A stretch of DNA of 64,000 bases from Setoptus koraiensis (taxonomy: Eukaryota; Arthropoda), in assembly GCA_048013815.1 (NCBI GenBank), contig CM106585.1, positions 3,782,001 through 3,846,000 on the forward strand. Reading direction: 5' to 3'. A model generated the notes under the pieces. That model was not told the DNA's origin and did no database searches. It was given only the letters and a program-made list of their open reading frames with translations. This document shows, piece by piece, positions 23,416 to 31,302 of the stretch (the stretch's first letter is position 1; the number at the start of each line of letters is the position of its first letter). The translations under genes were made by a program, and so were the position numbers.

Positions 23416-25392
23416 ATGTCTGAACCCATGGTCGATGACTCCATGCTACAAACGTACGAATATGAAGAGATAACCATCAAACGCGGTAATAGTGGACTTG
23501 GTTTAACTATAGCAGGAGGTACAGATAACCTCGATGATAAAAATGGTAGTAGTGATATTCATATCACTAACATTATACCCGGTGGCATTGCTGCGGAAGA
23601 TGGCAGATTGCAAAAGGACGATATTATACTCAAGGTTGGTGATATAGATTTAATCGATGTTAAACACTCGAAGGCAGTACAAGCCTTAACGAATTCTGGT
23701 AGCCTTGTTCACCTCCTTGTCAAGAGGCATAAATCACCTGCAAATCAGACACAATTGCACAACAACAATATCACAAATGATAAGAATACGAACAACAAAT
23801 TAAATTATAATAATAACAACAACTCACATCTGAAAGGAGCATCTTCAGAGAGGTCGTTGCATGCAGCCCCGTCAGAGGATCACGATAGAGATAATATTGA
23901 AAGCCAAAAATCTCACGACGATCCTAAACATGCCAGTTTGAGCAGAGCAAACAGAACCGTTGTTTTAAATAAAACTAACAAAGAGTTAGGATTTAAGATT
24001 ATTGGTGGCATTTCAGGAGAAGGCATATACATATCATTCCTAACAGAGGGTGGAGTAGCAAAAAAATCAAACAAATTATATTGTGGCGACAGAATTCTAT
24101 TTGTAAATGGTGTAGATCTTAGAAATGCCACACATGAAGAAGCCGCTAATGCCCTTATGGAATCAGGCCAAACTGTTACACTGGTTGTCAGATATAGACC
24201 AGAAGGTTACAAGAGGTTGAATAGTAAAATAAACGATCTTCGTGAGCAGATGATGACTTCTACAGGAACCCTACGTACTTCAAGAAAGCGTTCTCTATAT
24301 GCCAGAGCCATGTTCGACTATGATCCAACTAGAGACTCTGGACTACCAAGTAGAGGATTGCCATTTAAATTCGGAGATATATTACATATCATCAATGCAT
24401 CAGATGATGAATGGTGGCAGGCTAGGAAAGTTTTAGATAATGGTGAAGATGATTACAATCATGGTATTATTCCATCTATTAAACGAATTGAAAGAAGGGA
24501 ACGCGTTAGATTAAAGACAGTCAAGTTCGACAGAAATGGTTCCGATGTTGCATTAGATAGAAGAAGAAAGAAGTTCAACTTCTCGAGAAGATTTCCTTTT
24601 TATAAATCTCGCGAAAATGTATCTGAGGATTGGGGAGACATTAACTTGAGTAATAGTTCCGTTAGCAAAAAGACTATATTAACTTCTTGCTCTACAATAA
24701 GTATTAACAACGAAACGCCCGATAGTGAAACTGGAAGTTGCAAAAATGGGCCAGACGAAATGATTTTGTCATACGAGCCTGTAGTCAGGCAGGAAATCGA
24801 TTATACTAGGCCTGTTATATTGTTTGGACCGTTAAAAGATGAGTTAGATAGGATTAATGAAGATCTTTTAAATGGGAATCCTGATGTTTTTGCATCATGT
24901 GTACCTCACACGACGCGGCCTAGAAGAGATCGCGAGGTAGATGGCCGGGACTATCATTTTGTCAATTCACGAGAACAAATGGAGCATGATATTCAAAACC
25001 ACTTATTCATAGAGGCCGGTCAATATAAAGGCAATTTGTATGGAAAATCTGTTACTTCTGTTAGGGACGTTGCCGAATCAGGCAAACATTGTATACTGGA
25101 TGTTAGCGCTAATGCCATAAAGAGACTACACGCTGCGAATCTATATCCAATTGCCATATTTATAAAACCAAAATCATTAGAGTCTATCCTGGAGATGAAT
25201 AAACGAGTGTCACGCGAAGAAGCTATAGCTGCTCTTGATAGAGCTAATAAGCTTGAGCAAGAATATGGAACCTATTTCACAGCCACTGTTCAAGGAGATA
25301 CACCGGAGGAAATCTATAATTATGTGGTGGAAGTGGTATCTAGGCAAGCTGGTCCAAAAATATGGATTCCTTGCCGTGAACGCCTCGACTAG
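23416..25392 (+). CDS. dlg1: Discs-large MAGUK scaffold lacking PDZ2, single exon
   Basis: Membrane-associated guanylate-kinase scaffold of septate junctions and synapses. The 658-residue frame contains PDZ1 (about 15-105, YEEITIKRGNSGLGLTIAGG), an N-rich linker (about 106-177), then a domain that matches Dlg PDZ3 (about 178-262: RTVVLNKTNKELGFKIIGG and DLREQMM at its end). These are followed by SH3 (about 291-356, KRSLYARAMFDYDPTRDS), a basic HOOK segment and the GK domain (about 462-650, PHTTRPRRDREVDGRDYHF, KHCILDVSANAIKRL, ending IPCRERLD). PDZ2 and the N-terminal L27 domain of long isoforms are absent from the frame. No intron interrupts it, whereas dlg genes are normally multi-exonic. 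Either this lineage lost introns and PDZ2, or this is an intronless copy of a spliced transcript. The frame is intact and domains look conserved. AATAAA lies at 25434. Confidence 0.93.
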   Translation: MSEPMVDDSMLQTYEYEEITIKRGNSGLGLTIAGGTDNLDDKNGSSDIHITNIIPGGIAAEDGRLQKDDIILKVGDIDLIDVKHSKAVQALTNSGSLVHLLVKRHKSPANQTQLHNNNITNDKNTNNKLNYNNNNNSHLKGASSERSLHAAPSEDHDRDNIESQKSHDDPKHASLSRANRTVVLNKTNKELGFKIIGGISGEGIYISFLTEGGVAKKSNKLYCGDRILFVNGVDLRNATHEEAANALMESGQTVTLVVRYRPEGYKRLNSKINDLREQMMTSTGTLRTSRKRSLYARAMFDYDPTRDSGLPSRGLPFKFGDILHIINASDDEWWQARKVLDNGEDDYNHGIIPSIKRIERRERVRLKTVKFDRNGSDVALDRRRKKFNFSRRFPFYKSRENVSEDWGDINLSNSSVSKKTILTSCSTISINNETPDSETGSCKNGPDEMILSYEPVVRQEIDYTRPVILFGPLKDELDRINEDLLNGNPDVFASCVPHTTRPRRDREVDGRDYHFVNSREQMEHDIQNHLFIEAGQYKGNLYGKSVTSVRDVAESGKHCILDVSANAIKRLHAANLYPIAIFIKPKSLESILEMNKRVSREEAIAALDRANKLEQEYGTYFTATVQGDTPEEIYNYVVEVVSRQAGPKIWIPCRERLD

Positions 25393-25397
25393 TGTTG

Positions 25398-25403
25398 TTT
25401 ATT
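25398..25403 (-). terminator. poly(A) signal of SURF1
   Basis: TTTATT on the plus strand, 55 nt beyond the SURF1 stop, immediately next to the Dlg stop codon. The two convergent 3'UTRs therefore overlap. Confidence 0.45.
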
Positions 25404-25433
25404 TCATTGAGTGTGATGATGATGGACATCATT

Positions 25434-25439
25434 AATAAA
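25434..25439 (+). terminator. poly(A) signal of Discs-large
   Basis: AATAAA 42 nt past the stop. Cleavage downstream would run into the SURF1 coding region on the other strand. Confidence 0.55.
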
Positions 25440-25458
25440 TATACCTAAGCATCTGACA

Positions 25459-26469
25459 TTACCTAAAGTTCTTTAGAGGCTTCTTACCATACCTAGTGTA
25501 CCAGAATAGAAGAGTGCACAGTCCTAAACCAAACCAGGTTATTATATAATTTACATGTTCATTTCTGACAGTTATTTGAGTTTGTCCACCAATTGGGCCA
25601 ATTTTAGGACTCAATCTTTGGTCGGCATCTAAGTATATAGGAGCAGTTTTAAGGGCTTTGGCGAGGGATTCTACGTCACGTATTTGCCATTCGTCTGAAG
25701 TTTCTTTGTTTTTCATTCCATAGGTGTACCTTTTATCAGATAGGCGAAGTATGCCCACTAGGTCTATTGTTTGATCTTTAGAGCCATAAATCGCTTCAAT
25801 TGATTCACCTTGNNNNNNNNNNNNNNNNNNNNNNNNNNNNNNNNNNNNNNNNNNNNNNNNNNNNNNNNNNNNNNNNNNNNNNNNNNNNNNNNNNNNNNNN
25901 NNNNNNNNNNNNNNNNNNNNNNNNNNNNNNNNNNNNNNNNNNNNNNNNNNNNNNNNNNNNNNNNNNNNNNNNNNNNNNNNNNNNNNNNNNNNNNNNNNNN
26001 NNNNNNNNNNNNNNNNNNNNNNNNNNNNNNNNNNNNNNNNNNNNNNNNNNNNNNNNNNNNNNNNNNNNNNNNNNNNNNNNNNNNNNNNNNNNNNNNNNNN
26101 NNNNNNNNNNNNNNNNNNNNNNNNNNNNNNNNNNNNNNNNNNNNNNNNNNNNNNNNNNNNNNNNNNNNNNNNNNNNNNNNNNNNNNNNNNNNNNNNNNNN
26201 NNNNNNNNNNNNNNNNNNNNNNNNNNNNNNNNNNNNNNNNNNNNNNNNNNNNNNNNNNNNNNNNNNNNNNNNNNNNNNNNNNNNNNNNNNNNNNNNNNNN
26301 NNNNNNNNNNNNACGATAATCTCTTTTGTTTGCACCGAAATTTGTCGCTGATACACCGAGGCTTGAGTGCAACCGTTTTCAACTGTTGATAAGTTTGATA
26401 CAAGAGATAATGCATGTTGACGCATCCGAGCGCGGCCGCCAATTTATTAATAGTTTTCATGGCCGACAA
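25459..26469 (-). CDS. SURF1: SURF1, cytochrome c oxidase assembly factor, interrupted by an assembly gap
   Basis: SURF1 is a mitochondrial inner-membrane protein with two membrane spans that assists maturation of cytochrome c oxidase. The C-terminal 117 or so residues are readable: IDLVGILRLSDKRYTYG, APIYLDADQRLSP, the signature GPIGGQTQITVRNEHVNYI, and the second membrane helix ITWFGLGLCTLLFWYTRYG. At the 5' side an ATG near 26460 opens a basic, amphipathic N-terminus (MKTINKLAAALG...) that fits a mitochondrial targeting sequence. The middle, including TM1, falls in the 500-N gap. The continuity of frame across the gap is accidental, and any introns there are hidden. Identity from the C-terminus is firm; the 5' exon is inferred. 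Confidence 0.88.
   Translation of the reverse strand: MSAMKTINKLAAALGCVNMHYLLYQTYQQLKTVALKPRCISDKFRCKQKRLSXXXXXXXXXXXXXXXXXXXXXXXXXXXXXXXXXXXXXXXXXXXXXXXXXXXXXXXXXXXXXXXXXXXXXXXXXXXXXXXXXXXXXXXXXXXXXXXXXXXXXXXXXXXXXXXXXXXXXXXXXXXXXXXXXXXXXXXXXXXXXXXXXXXXXXXXXXXXXXXXXXXXXXXQGESIEAIYGSKDQTIDLVGILRLSDKRYTYGMKNKETSDEWQIRDVESLAKALKTAPIYLDADQRLSPKIGPIGGQTQITVRNEHVNYIITWFGLGLCTLLFWYTRYGKKPLKNFR
25813..26312. other. assembly gap, 500 N
   Basis: Exactly 500 undetermined bases, the conventional length for a gap of unknown or estimated size, inside SURF1. All open frames drawn through it are artefacts. Confidence 0.99.
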
Positions 26470-26584
26470 AAGCCAATTTGTTTGTGTCAGACGAGATGGT
26501 GATAATGTTACAACTCTTCTGCTTGTTACTTTGTTACTAACAATGTGTAAATGTTGTGAATCTTAAGACAGTAGCGAAATTGCT

Positions 26585-26940
26585 GCATTTTAATCGCTGA
26601 CGAATCTCTCATCTCAATTGCAATCTTGAGCGTCCGATCGCAATTGATCTAAGAATCTGCACCATAACTCTGAGCCAAGTTGCCAGAGAAGACAATAAAA
26701 CTAAACGTACTGTTTTCCTACTTTGCTAAATTCAATCAATGTTACAAATAGATTGAATAGAACTTTGGACGATTCATTAAGTGTTGCTTTAATCATCTCC
26801 AAAGGTACAATAATGATGCCATAATTTATCGTTAAGACTATACTTTTTGAATTTGATGCAACTGCTATACTAGGTGAATTCGGCAATTCCTACGCCAATT
26901 TGGACTCTCCAAAGGACGACTTGCAATAAGGGTCTCCAGA
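26585..26940 (+). pseudogene. relic of the local tetraspanin gene (5' region and exon 1)
   Basis: This stretch aligns by eye with the 5' flank and first exon of the two tetraspanin genes at 31.3 and 33.0 kb. Shared pieces are AGCCAAGTTGC, TTGAATAGAACTTTGGACGA-like, ATTCATTAAGTGTTGCTT, ATTAAGACTATACTTTT and CTATACTAGGT. The coding frame is destroyed by substitutions and indels, homology ends near 26940, and exon 2 is missing. It is a third, much older member of the array, placed directly upstream of SURF1. Confidence 0.7.
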
Positions 26941-27129
26941 TTCAAGTTGATCTGACATATACAAATCTAGTATGAGCGTGCTAGAAAATTCATTCTGAAC
27001 ACAAATATACCAATTGCATCACCCTTTAGCTTCTCGTTTGTCCGCTAGGCGGTGTTGATGTGTTTTTCTTTCGGGTCCTCTGGAGCCCCAGTCTCTTGTC
27101 GTAGAGACACGTTCTTGGTGTCAATAGAT

Positions 27130-27191
27130 AGATCTACGAGAGACATATTCATATTATATGAATATTATATGAATATGTCTCTCGTAGATCT
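27130..27191. repeat. 62-bp perfect hairpin (25-bp arms)
   Basis: Two perfectly complementary 25-bp arms (starting AGATCTACGAGAGACAT) separated by a 12-nt AT loop. The right end overlaps a second, smaller hairpin (27187-27223, arms GATCTGTGTA/TACACAGATC). A precursor-like small RNA, the tip of an inverted-repeat transposon or a cruciform are all possible. Arm perfection suggests recent origin. Confidence 0.85.
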
Positions 27192-27292
27192 GTGTATATG
27201 AATCATATTTACCTACACAGATCATCATATTCACATACACAGAGAATCAAGTGAAATCGTCAAATCCCCATAGGGTTAACATGGTTAACGTT

Positions 27293-27560
27293 TAGATACT
27301 TTAATTAAAATTAAGCGCTAATAATCTTTCGTGGCCCTCGATGCCCGATATGTCGCCTACTTCTACAACCATCGAGTCGCTCATTCTCGATCTTGTCGAC
27401 TGGCCTGGAGCAAAGTTGAAATTGCTCACGATGTTTCTCTCCTCAAGACCACGGTTTATATTGATAGGGTTATCTCCATAGGGCCCTGTCCTCACCGAAG
27501 GCGAGCGGTTCACTTTGTGCCGGCAGGTTTTATTAGCGCTTAATTTTGATTGAGTAGCTA
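27293..27560. mobile_element. small terminal-inverted-repeat element
   Basis: Roughly 31-bp inverted ends (27293-27324 and 27530-27560) share the perfect core AAAATTAAGCGCTAATAA. The 205-bp interior is GC-richer and has an open frame on either strand (70 aa each) that I do not recognise. No convincing target-site duplication flanks it. Size and ends fit a MITE or the deleted remnant of a DNA transposon. Confidence 0.5.
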
Positions 27561-27796
27561 TTGGGGTGGTGATGATGGATATGTTTATTCACGTGAGTAG
27601 AACAAATCAGTGCTATTTTCTATCTAGGGAAAATTAGCACAGGCAAGGCATTGAGAAGCATCTGGTAGGTTTCATCGTTCTAAATTTACCTAGTTTGTTA
27701 GTACAGAGAAAGCTAGGAGGCGGAGTCATTAGAAGACAATTATACAAAAAAAAGCTGGGACGCTAACTAGTAAGAATTAGCACGCAAGAATGCTAG

Positions 27797-28411
27797 ATGG
27801 GAGGGAAGAAGGTAGGCAGAATTTCTTTCATCAACACCTTCTTACCTCCCATTTCTTTTTCTTCAGGTATAGATAGATGCCCCGTCTGTTTAGAGGGCCT
27901 TTCACTGGAAATGCGCTCTGTCCGTCTCCTGCCATGCTTCCATGTGCTCTGCTACTTCTGCAACCGCACCCTGGAGGAGACCCTCGTCGTACAGTGCCCT
28001 GTTTGCCGCGGTGCAGTGACAGGATGGGAGCCAGCTGACCCGGCTCATGATGTGTGGGAGGTCGAACGAATCTCCGCCCATCAAGGGAATGGGAAGCATT
28101 CACATTATTATGTGCATTGGGATCCCATTGACGGCCGCGCTCCCTTCCCGCCGTCATGGGAGCCTAAATCTAACCTGGCAGAGACAGCAAAAGAGGCGTT
28201 GGAGGAATTCCATGCTGCACAGCAGCGCATGAACGCAGCTAATTACAGGCAACGGAGGGATCACCCTTCGCGGGAGGTGGTGATTCCCGAACGCCCTCCT
28301 CCAAGGGAAATACCTCCGAGAAAAAAAAACTCCACAAGTGGTTATCATAGATTAAAATATCTTATCTTTTGTCCGACAAAAAACTCATGTCCTCATCAAC
28401 AAAATGTGTAG
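27797..28411 (+). CDS. RING-finger plus chromodomain protein, 204 aa, unusual fusion
   Basis: The frame encodes a C3HC4 RING (residues 28-70: CPVC, then CFHVLCYFC, then CPVC), so probable E3 ubiquitin-ligase activity. A chromodomain follows (about 87-138: WEVERISAHQ, HYYVHWDP, PPSWEPKSNL, ending ALEEFHA) that would bind methylated histone tails. A basic, proline-rich tail follows (PPPREIPPRKK). The chromodomain has the aromatic positions W87, Y/Y and W usual for methyl-lysine cages. I know of no standard animal family with this compact RING-chromo order. The frame is whole, is more GC-rich than its neighbours, and begins within a 16-bp-arm hairpin (27798-27851). It sits among mobile-element debris, so it may be an element-borne gene, a retrocopy (A-run at 28321-28329) or a host gene. 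A T-rich acceptor at about 27865 means the real 5' end could be an upstream exon. Confidence 0.7.
   Translation: MGGKKVGRISFINTFLPPISFSSGIDRCPVCLEGLSLEMRSVRLLPCFHVLCYFCNRTLEETLVVQCPVCRGAVTGWEPADPAHDVWEVERISAHQGNGKHSHYYVHWDPIDGRAPFPPSWEPKSNLAETAKEALEEFHAAQQRMNAANYRQRRDHPSREVVIPERPPPREIPPRKKNSTSGYHRLKYLIFCPTKNSCPHQQNV
27798..27851. repeat. inverted repeat at the start of the RING-chromo ORF
   Basis: Arms TGGGAGGGAAGAAGGT (27798-27813) and its complement (27836-27851) match at 15 of 16 positions around a 22-nt loop, immediately after the ATG. Confidence 0.7.
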
Positions 28412-28514
28412 CATTAGTATGCTACATGTGCCATACATGTCTGAACACTTTAACTGAAATAAAACCTGATATACTGGCAGGACCCGATTTTACAAGCGAC
28501 GAAGAATAAAAAAA

Positions 28515-29065
28515 TTACATGTCATCAAAATAAACACGAGCAAAGTCATATACATCTTTCAGAACATGATCCATGAGTTTCTGAAATAAAGAAGGCGCGT
28601 TTTTTAAACCAAACGGAAGTACGTTCCATTCATATAAGCCAACATTGGTGATGAAGACTAATTTAAACTTGTGATTTTCACTTATTGAGATGTCAAGTGT
28701 TGAATATATCACTGCACCTTGAAGATTTAATAATATGTTATCGATCAATGGAATCGGATAACGATCGTCTAATATGTGTTCGTTCAGATAACGATAGTAC
28801 CCACATAAACGAGGTCTTTTACCTGGTGTAACAGCGAATGTAATTCCACTAGACCAATTAGAGAATGATGGTCGAATTAACTTGGCTTTCAGTAGTTCGT
28901 CGATTTGATTTCTTTCTTCGATCTGATTTGCAAGAGTTAAGCGTCGAGGCTTAGCACAAATCGGTATAGTACCTGGTTTCAAGTGGATGTAACATTCAAC
29001 TAAATTAGTTGCTCCAACATCGAAATCATGGCGACCAAATATGTGACTATACTTCTTATTCAGTT
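28515..29065 (-). mobile_element. fossil Ty3/Gypsy retroelement fragment (reverse transcriptase part)
   Basis: The minus strand carries the N-terminal half of a Ty3/Gypsy-type reverse transcriptase. It runs from the linker FGRHDFDVGAT through CAKPRRL, YRYLNEHILDDRYPIPLI, YSTLDI and LPFGLKNAPSLFQ to the catalytic-box region VYFDD. No LTR, gag, RNase H or integrase is seen next to it, so this is a broken, truncated piece, not a whole element. It is opposite in orientation to the RING-chromo ORF and is probably an independent insertion. Its age cannot be set from one copy, but the readable stretch suggests it is not ancient. Confidence 0.85.
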
Positions 29066-29114
29066 CAATTCAATCAATCAACGTTACGTGCCGATTAGAC
29101 AAAATCTAACTCTT

Positions 29115-29357
29115 TTATACCGCTGATTCCTTTTTCCAAAACTTACTGTTTGAAGCTTGCGACGATGGACAAGACACTCGCCGAAAACTCAGAAGTCGTA
29201 TAAACAATGAGTCATGTGCCTCAAGCAAAGATATGATGAATCTGAGCAAATCTATGCTAGTCATAGCATAACTGATCGCGCAATAACAAGCAACAAGTTG
29301 CATAGCAAGTGAAACTATAAGCATCCGCCGGTAGAAATGATCAAAACTCTCACCCAA
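29115..29357 (-). CDS. unrecognised ORF, possible distant secreted-family relic
   Basis: From an internal Met (MLIVSLAMQLVACYCAIS) the frame looks like a signal peptide followed by about 50 residues without known domain. The position of the signal relative to the TSIDLLRFI segment faintly recalls the neighbouring secreted family (signal, then YTFEQLI), but identity is too low to claim. Chance remains plausible. Confidence 0.2.
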   Translation of the reverse strand: MGESFDHFYRRMLIVSLAMQLVACYCAISYAMTSIDLLRFIISLLEAHDSLFIRLLSFRRVSCPSSQASNSKFWKKESAV

Positions 29358-29800
29358 TCAATTACAATCCCTATATTATCAACTGAAGTGTCAATTTTAT
29401 TTGCAGGGGTCACCTGAAACAGAGAATGACTCATCGATTGTTTCCCTTCCTTATTCAATATCGATGACCGGTCTACATGCTACAACTCACATACTTTACT
29501 AGTCTCCATCAACGCTTCCAACCGCTTCCCGATTCTCCTATATTCGAACAGCTCCCTTTTGTCGATTGAATGGATCGGTGATGAAAAAAAAGCAATATTG
29601 ATATCAGTGTGAGACGCATGATCTTTGATCAAATTCGAAAATAGATTCCAGCGCAGTCTAGAGCTATGACAAAGAATCGAAAGTTTAGTTGTGTTCCACT
29701 TTTGCTGATATATTATTGCCAAGTTGTTGCTATCTCAAGGAAGTACAGTAATTGTTCACAACAAACAGAATCTCTGCAATATAAGAGCAACAAATTCGAG

Positions 29801-30290
29801 TAAAGTATTTCCCAGTTGTCTTTGTTATTATTTTACTTTCAGCAAGTTGTCGTCGCTTCTCGCTGGGATGCATACAAATTTGAAGATCTGATTAAAATAA
29901 GACCCTTTATTGTGTACGAGGACTATTCGAAGGATGTTACGCTCCGATATGATTATGACCTTGTATTTCCTGAAAATAAAGAAATTCATTTCATAGAAAG
30001 TGGTGAAGAACGGAACAAAGTGATGTTCTATGCTAAATAGAGTTATGGATACTCGCATCAAAAAAAACGAGACAAGAAAGAAAAGATTCGTGCCATTTGC
30101 TGAGGAAGATGACACTGTCAAATTCTATGTCAAGGTGTGCAATGGTTATGGTAACGAGCATTGGAAAAAGGACGATCCGTCGTTTAGGACTTTTGGGATA
30201 ATACAACAAATAGTGACGAACAGGTGCGAACTAAAAATGTCCAGCCATTATCGGAGGATATCTCAAGATTATAAGACATATTAATTGGAT
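29801..30290 (+). pseudogene. decayed copy D of the local secreted-protein family
   Basis: On the plus strand the translation LSLLLFYFQQVVVASRWDAYKFEDLIK parallels the signal peptide and mature start of the intact gene at 34348-34896 (AVAWAPYTFEQLI). The later RYDYDLVFPENKEI matches LTYDYDFSLLDDEDI. There is no ATG in frame, the frame is interrupted by a stop near 30038, and homology continues in another frame (VMDTRIKKNETRKKRF against SRIKQRELYRKM). It is therefore an inactivated host gene copy, inverted relative to the others in the array. Confidence 0.65.
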
Positions 30291-30429
30291 ATTACATGAT
30301 TTGGACTGGCTGACAGTATGTAAGGCGTCTGAGCTAGTGTTTGTCGAACTGCATGTCGGACTAATGCCGACTATGCAAATAAAATTGTTGTATCTCTCCG
30401 GATTAATCATCGAAGATGCAATGGCGAAC

Positions 30430-30647
30430 GAAATTGCCCGTTCTTGACACATTCTACACTTTACGAAAAGAATGAGCAATGAGTTGTTCCTGATATAGAG
30501 ATAAACATACAAGCAGATAAGCCGGCTTGATATTGAAATTCGACCGGACTCTTCGAATGTGTTGGGTTGCCATTTGGAGGCATCGGCATATTTTTGTAAG
30601 TTGAAAACACAAACTACTAGCAATGACAACTGGATAAGGAGGCACAT
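30430..30647 (-). pseudogene. decayed copy A of the local secreted-protein family
   Basis: It begins with a convincing signal peptide (MCLLIQLSLLVVCVFNLQK, then YADASKWQPNTFEE), aligning with the intact copy C (MYFIQLSLVV..., ADAVAWAPYTFEQ). The frame then shifts, and the homology VRSNFNIKPAYL (against DFVPLNSDIKPVEPRF) continues in another frame. The upstream flank to about 31060 also aligns with the upstream flank of copy C (34900-35290), so the whole gene with its promoter was duplicated. Confidence 0.65.
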
Positions 30648-31302
30648 TTCTTATGCAAAAGAGAATTTACAATGATTCCCGATACAAACTAATAGGTATT
30701 ATAGCATACTAGGCCTCTATCAATATTATTTTATTTTTATTTTTGTAGTAGTCATATCAAACTAAATACACTCTTGTTAATGATCGAGTCTTAGAAAATC
30801 AGTCAGGACAGAACCTGGATGTATACACCCATATGGCAACTGCAAGAACTACTGGTGGCTCCACAATCTTCTTCTAGTATCCAAGACTACCCTTGTACTG
30901 AATCGCTGCTCGGTTTGATTCGAACATATAGCATAGGGTTTCTGAAGTTAGATGCGAACTGAGTCATGTGAGAATCGATGTAAAAAGGGGCCAAGAATGG
31001 TATACCAGCAAGTTTCACGTGTTGCAACAGGAAGGTTAATTTGAATGTACAGTAGCAAACTTGATGTGTCGGCTTAGTAAAACTGTTAGATCTTTTGATT
31101 TGATGAGCAAACATTTGCCTCCACAATCGGAGCGACTTCCGATTTGATGGTTTCGATGTAAGCAATCCTCTGTAATCAATCATGATCTGCTGATTAGTTA
31201 GATAAACCATCGAGATAAGATGCTAGATGCAGTGCGGTCATTCTTACTGAACAATCTCTCTGATCTTATCGGAGTGATCAAAACTGATCACATCATTCTG
31301 AG

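Noticed and set aside
25764-26425. Four further ORFs across the N run
   Set aside because: They consist almost wholly of X. Only the SURF1 frame has recognisable sequence outside the gap.
27797-29065. Reading the chromodomain ORF and the Ty3/Gypsy piece as one chromovirus
   Set aside because: They lie on opposite strands, the chromodomain is fused to a RING and not to an integrase, and composition differs. Separate insertions are simpler.
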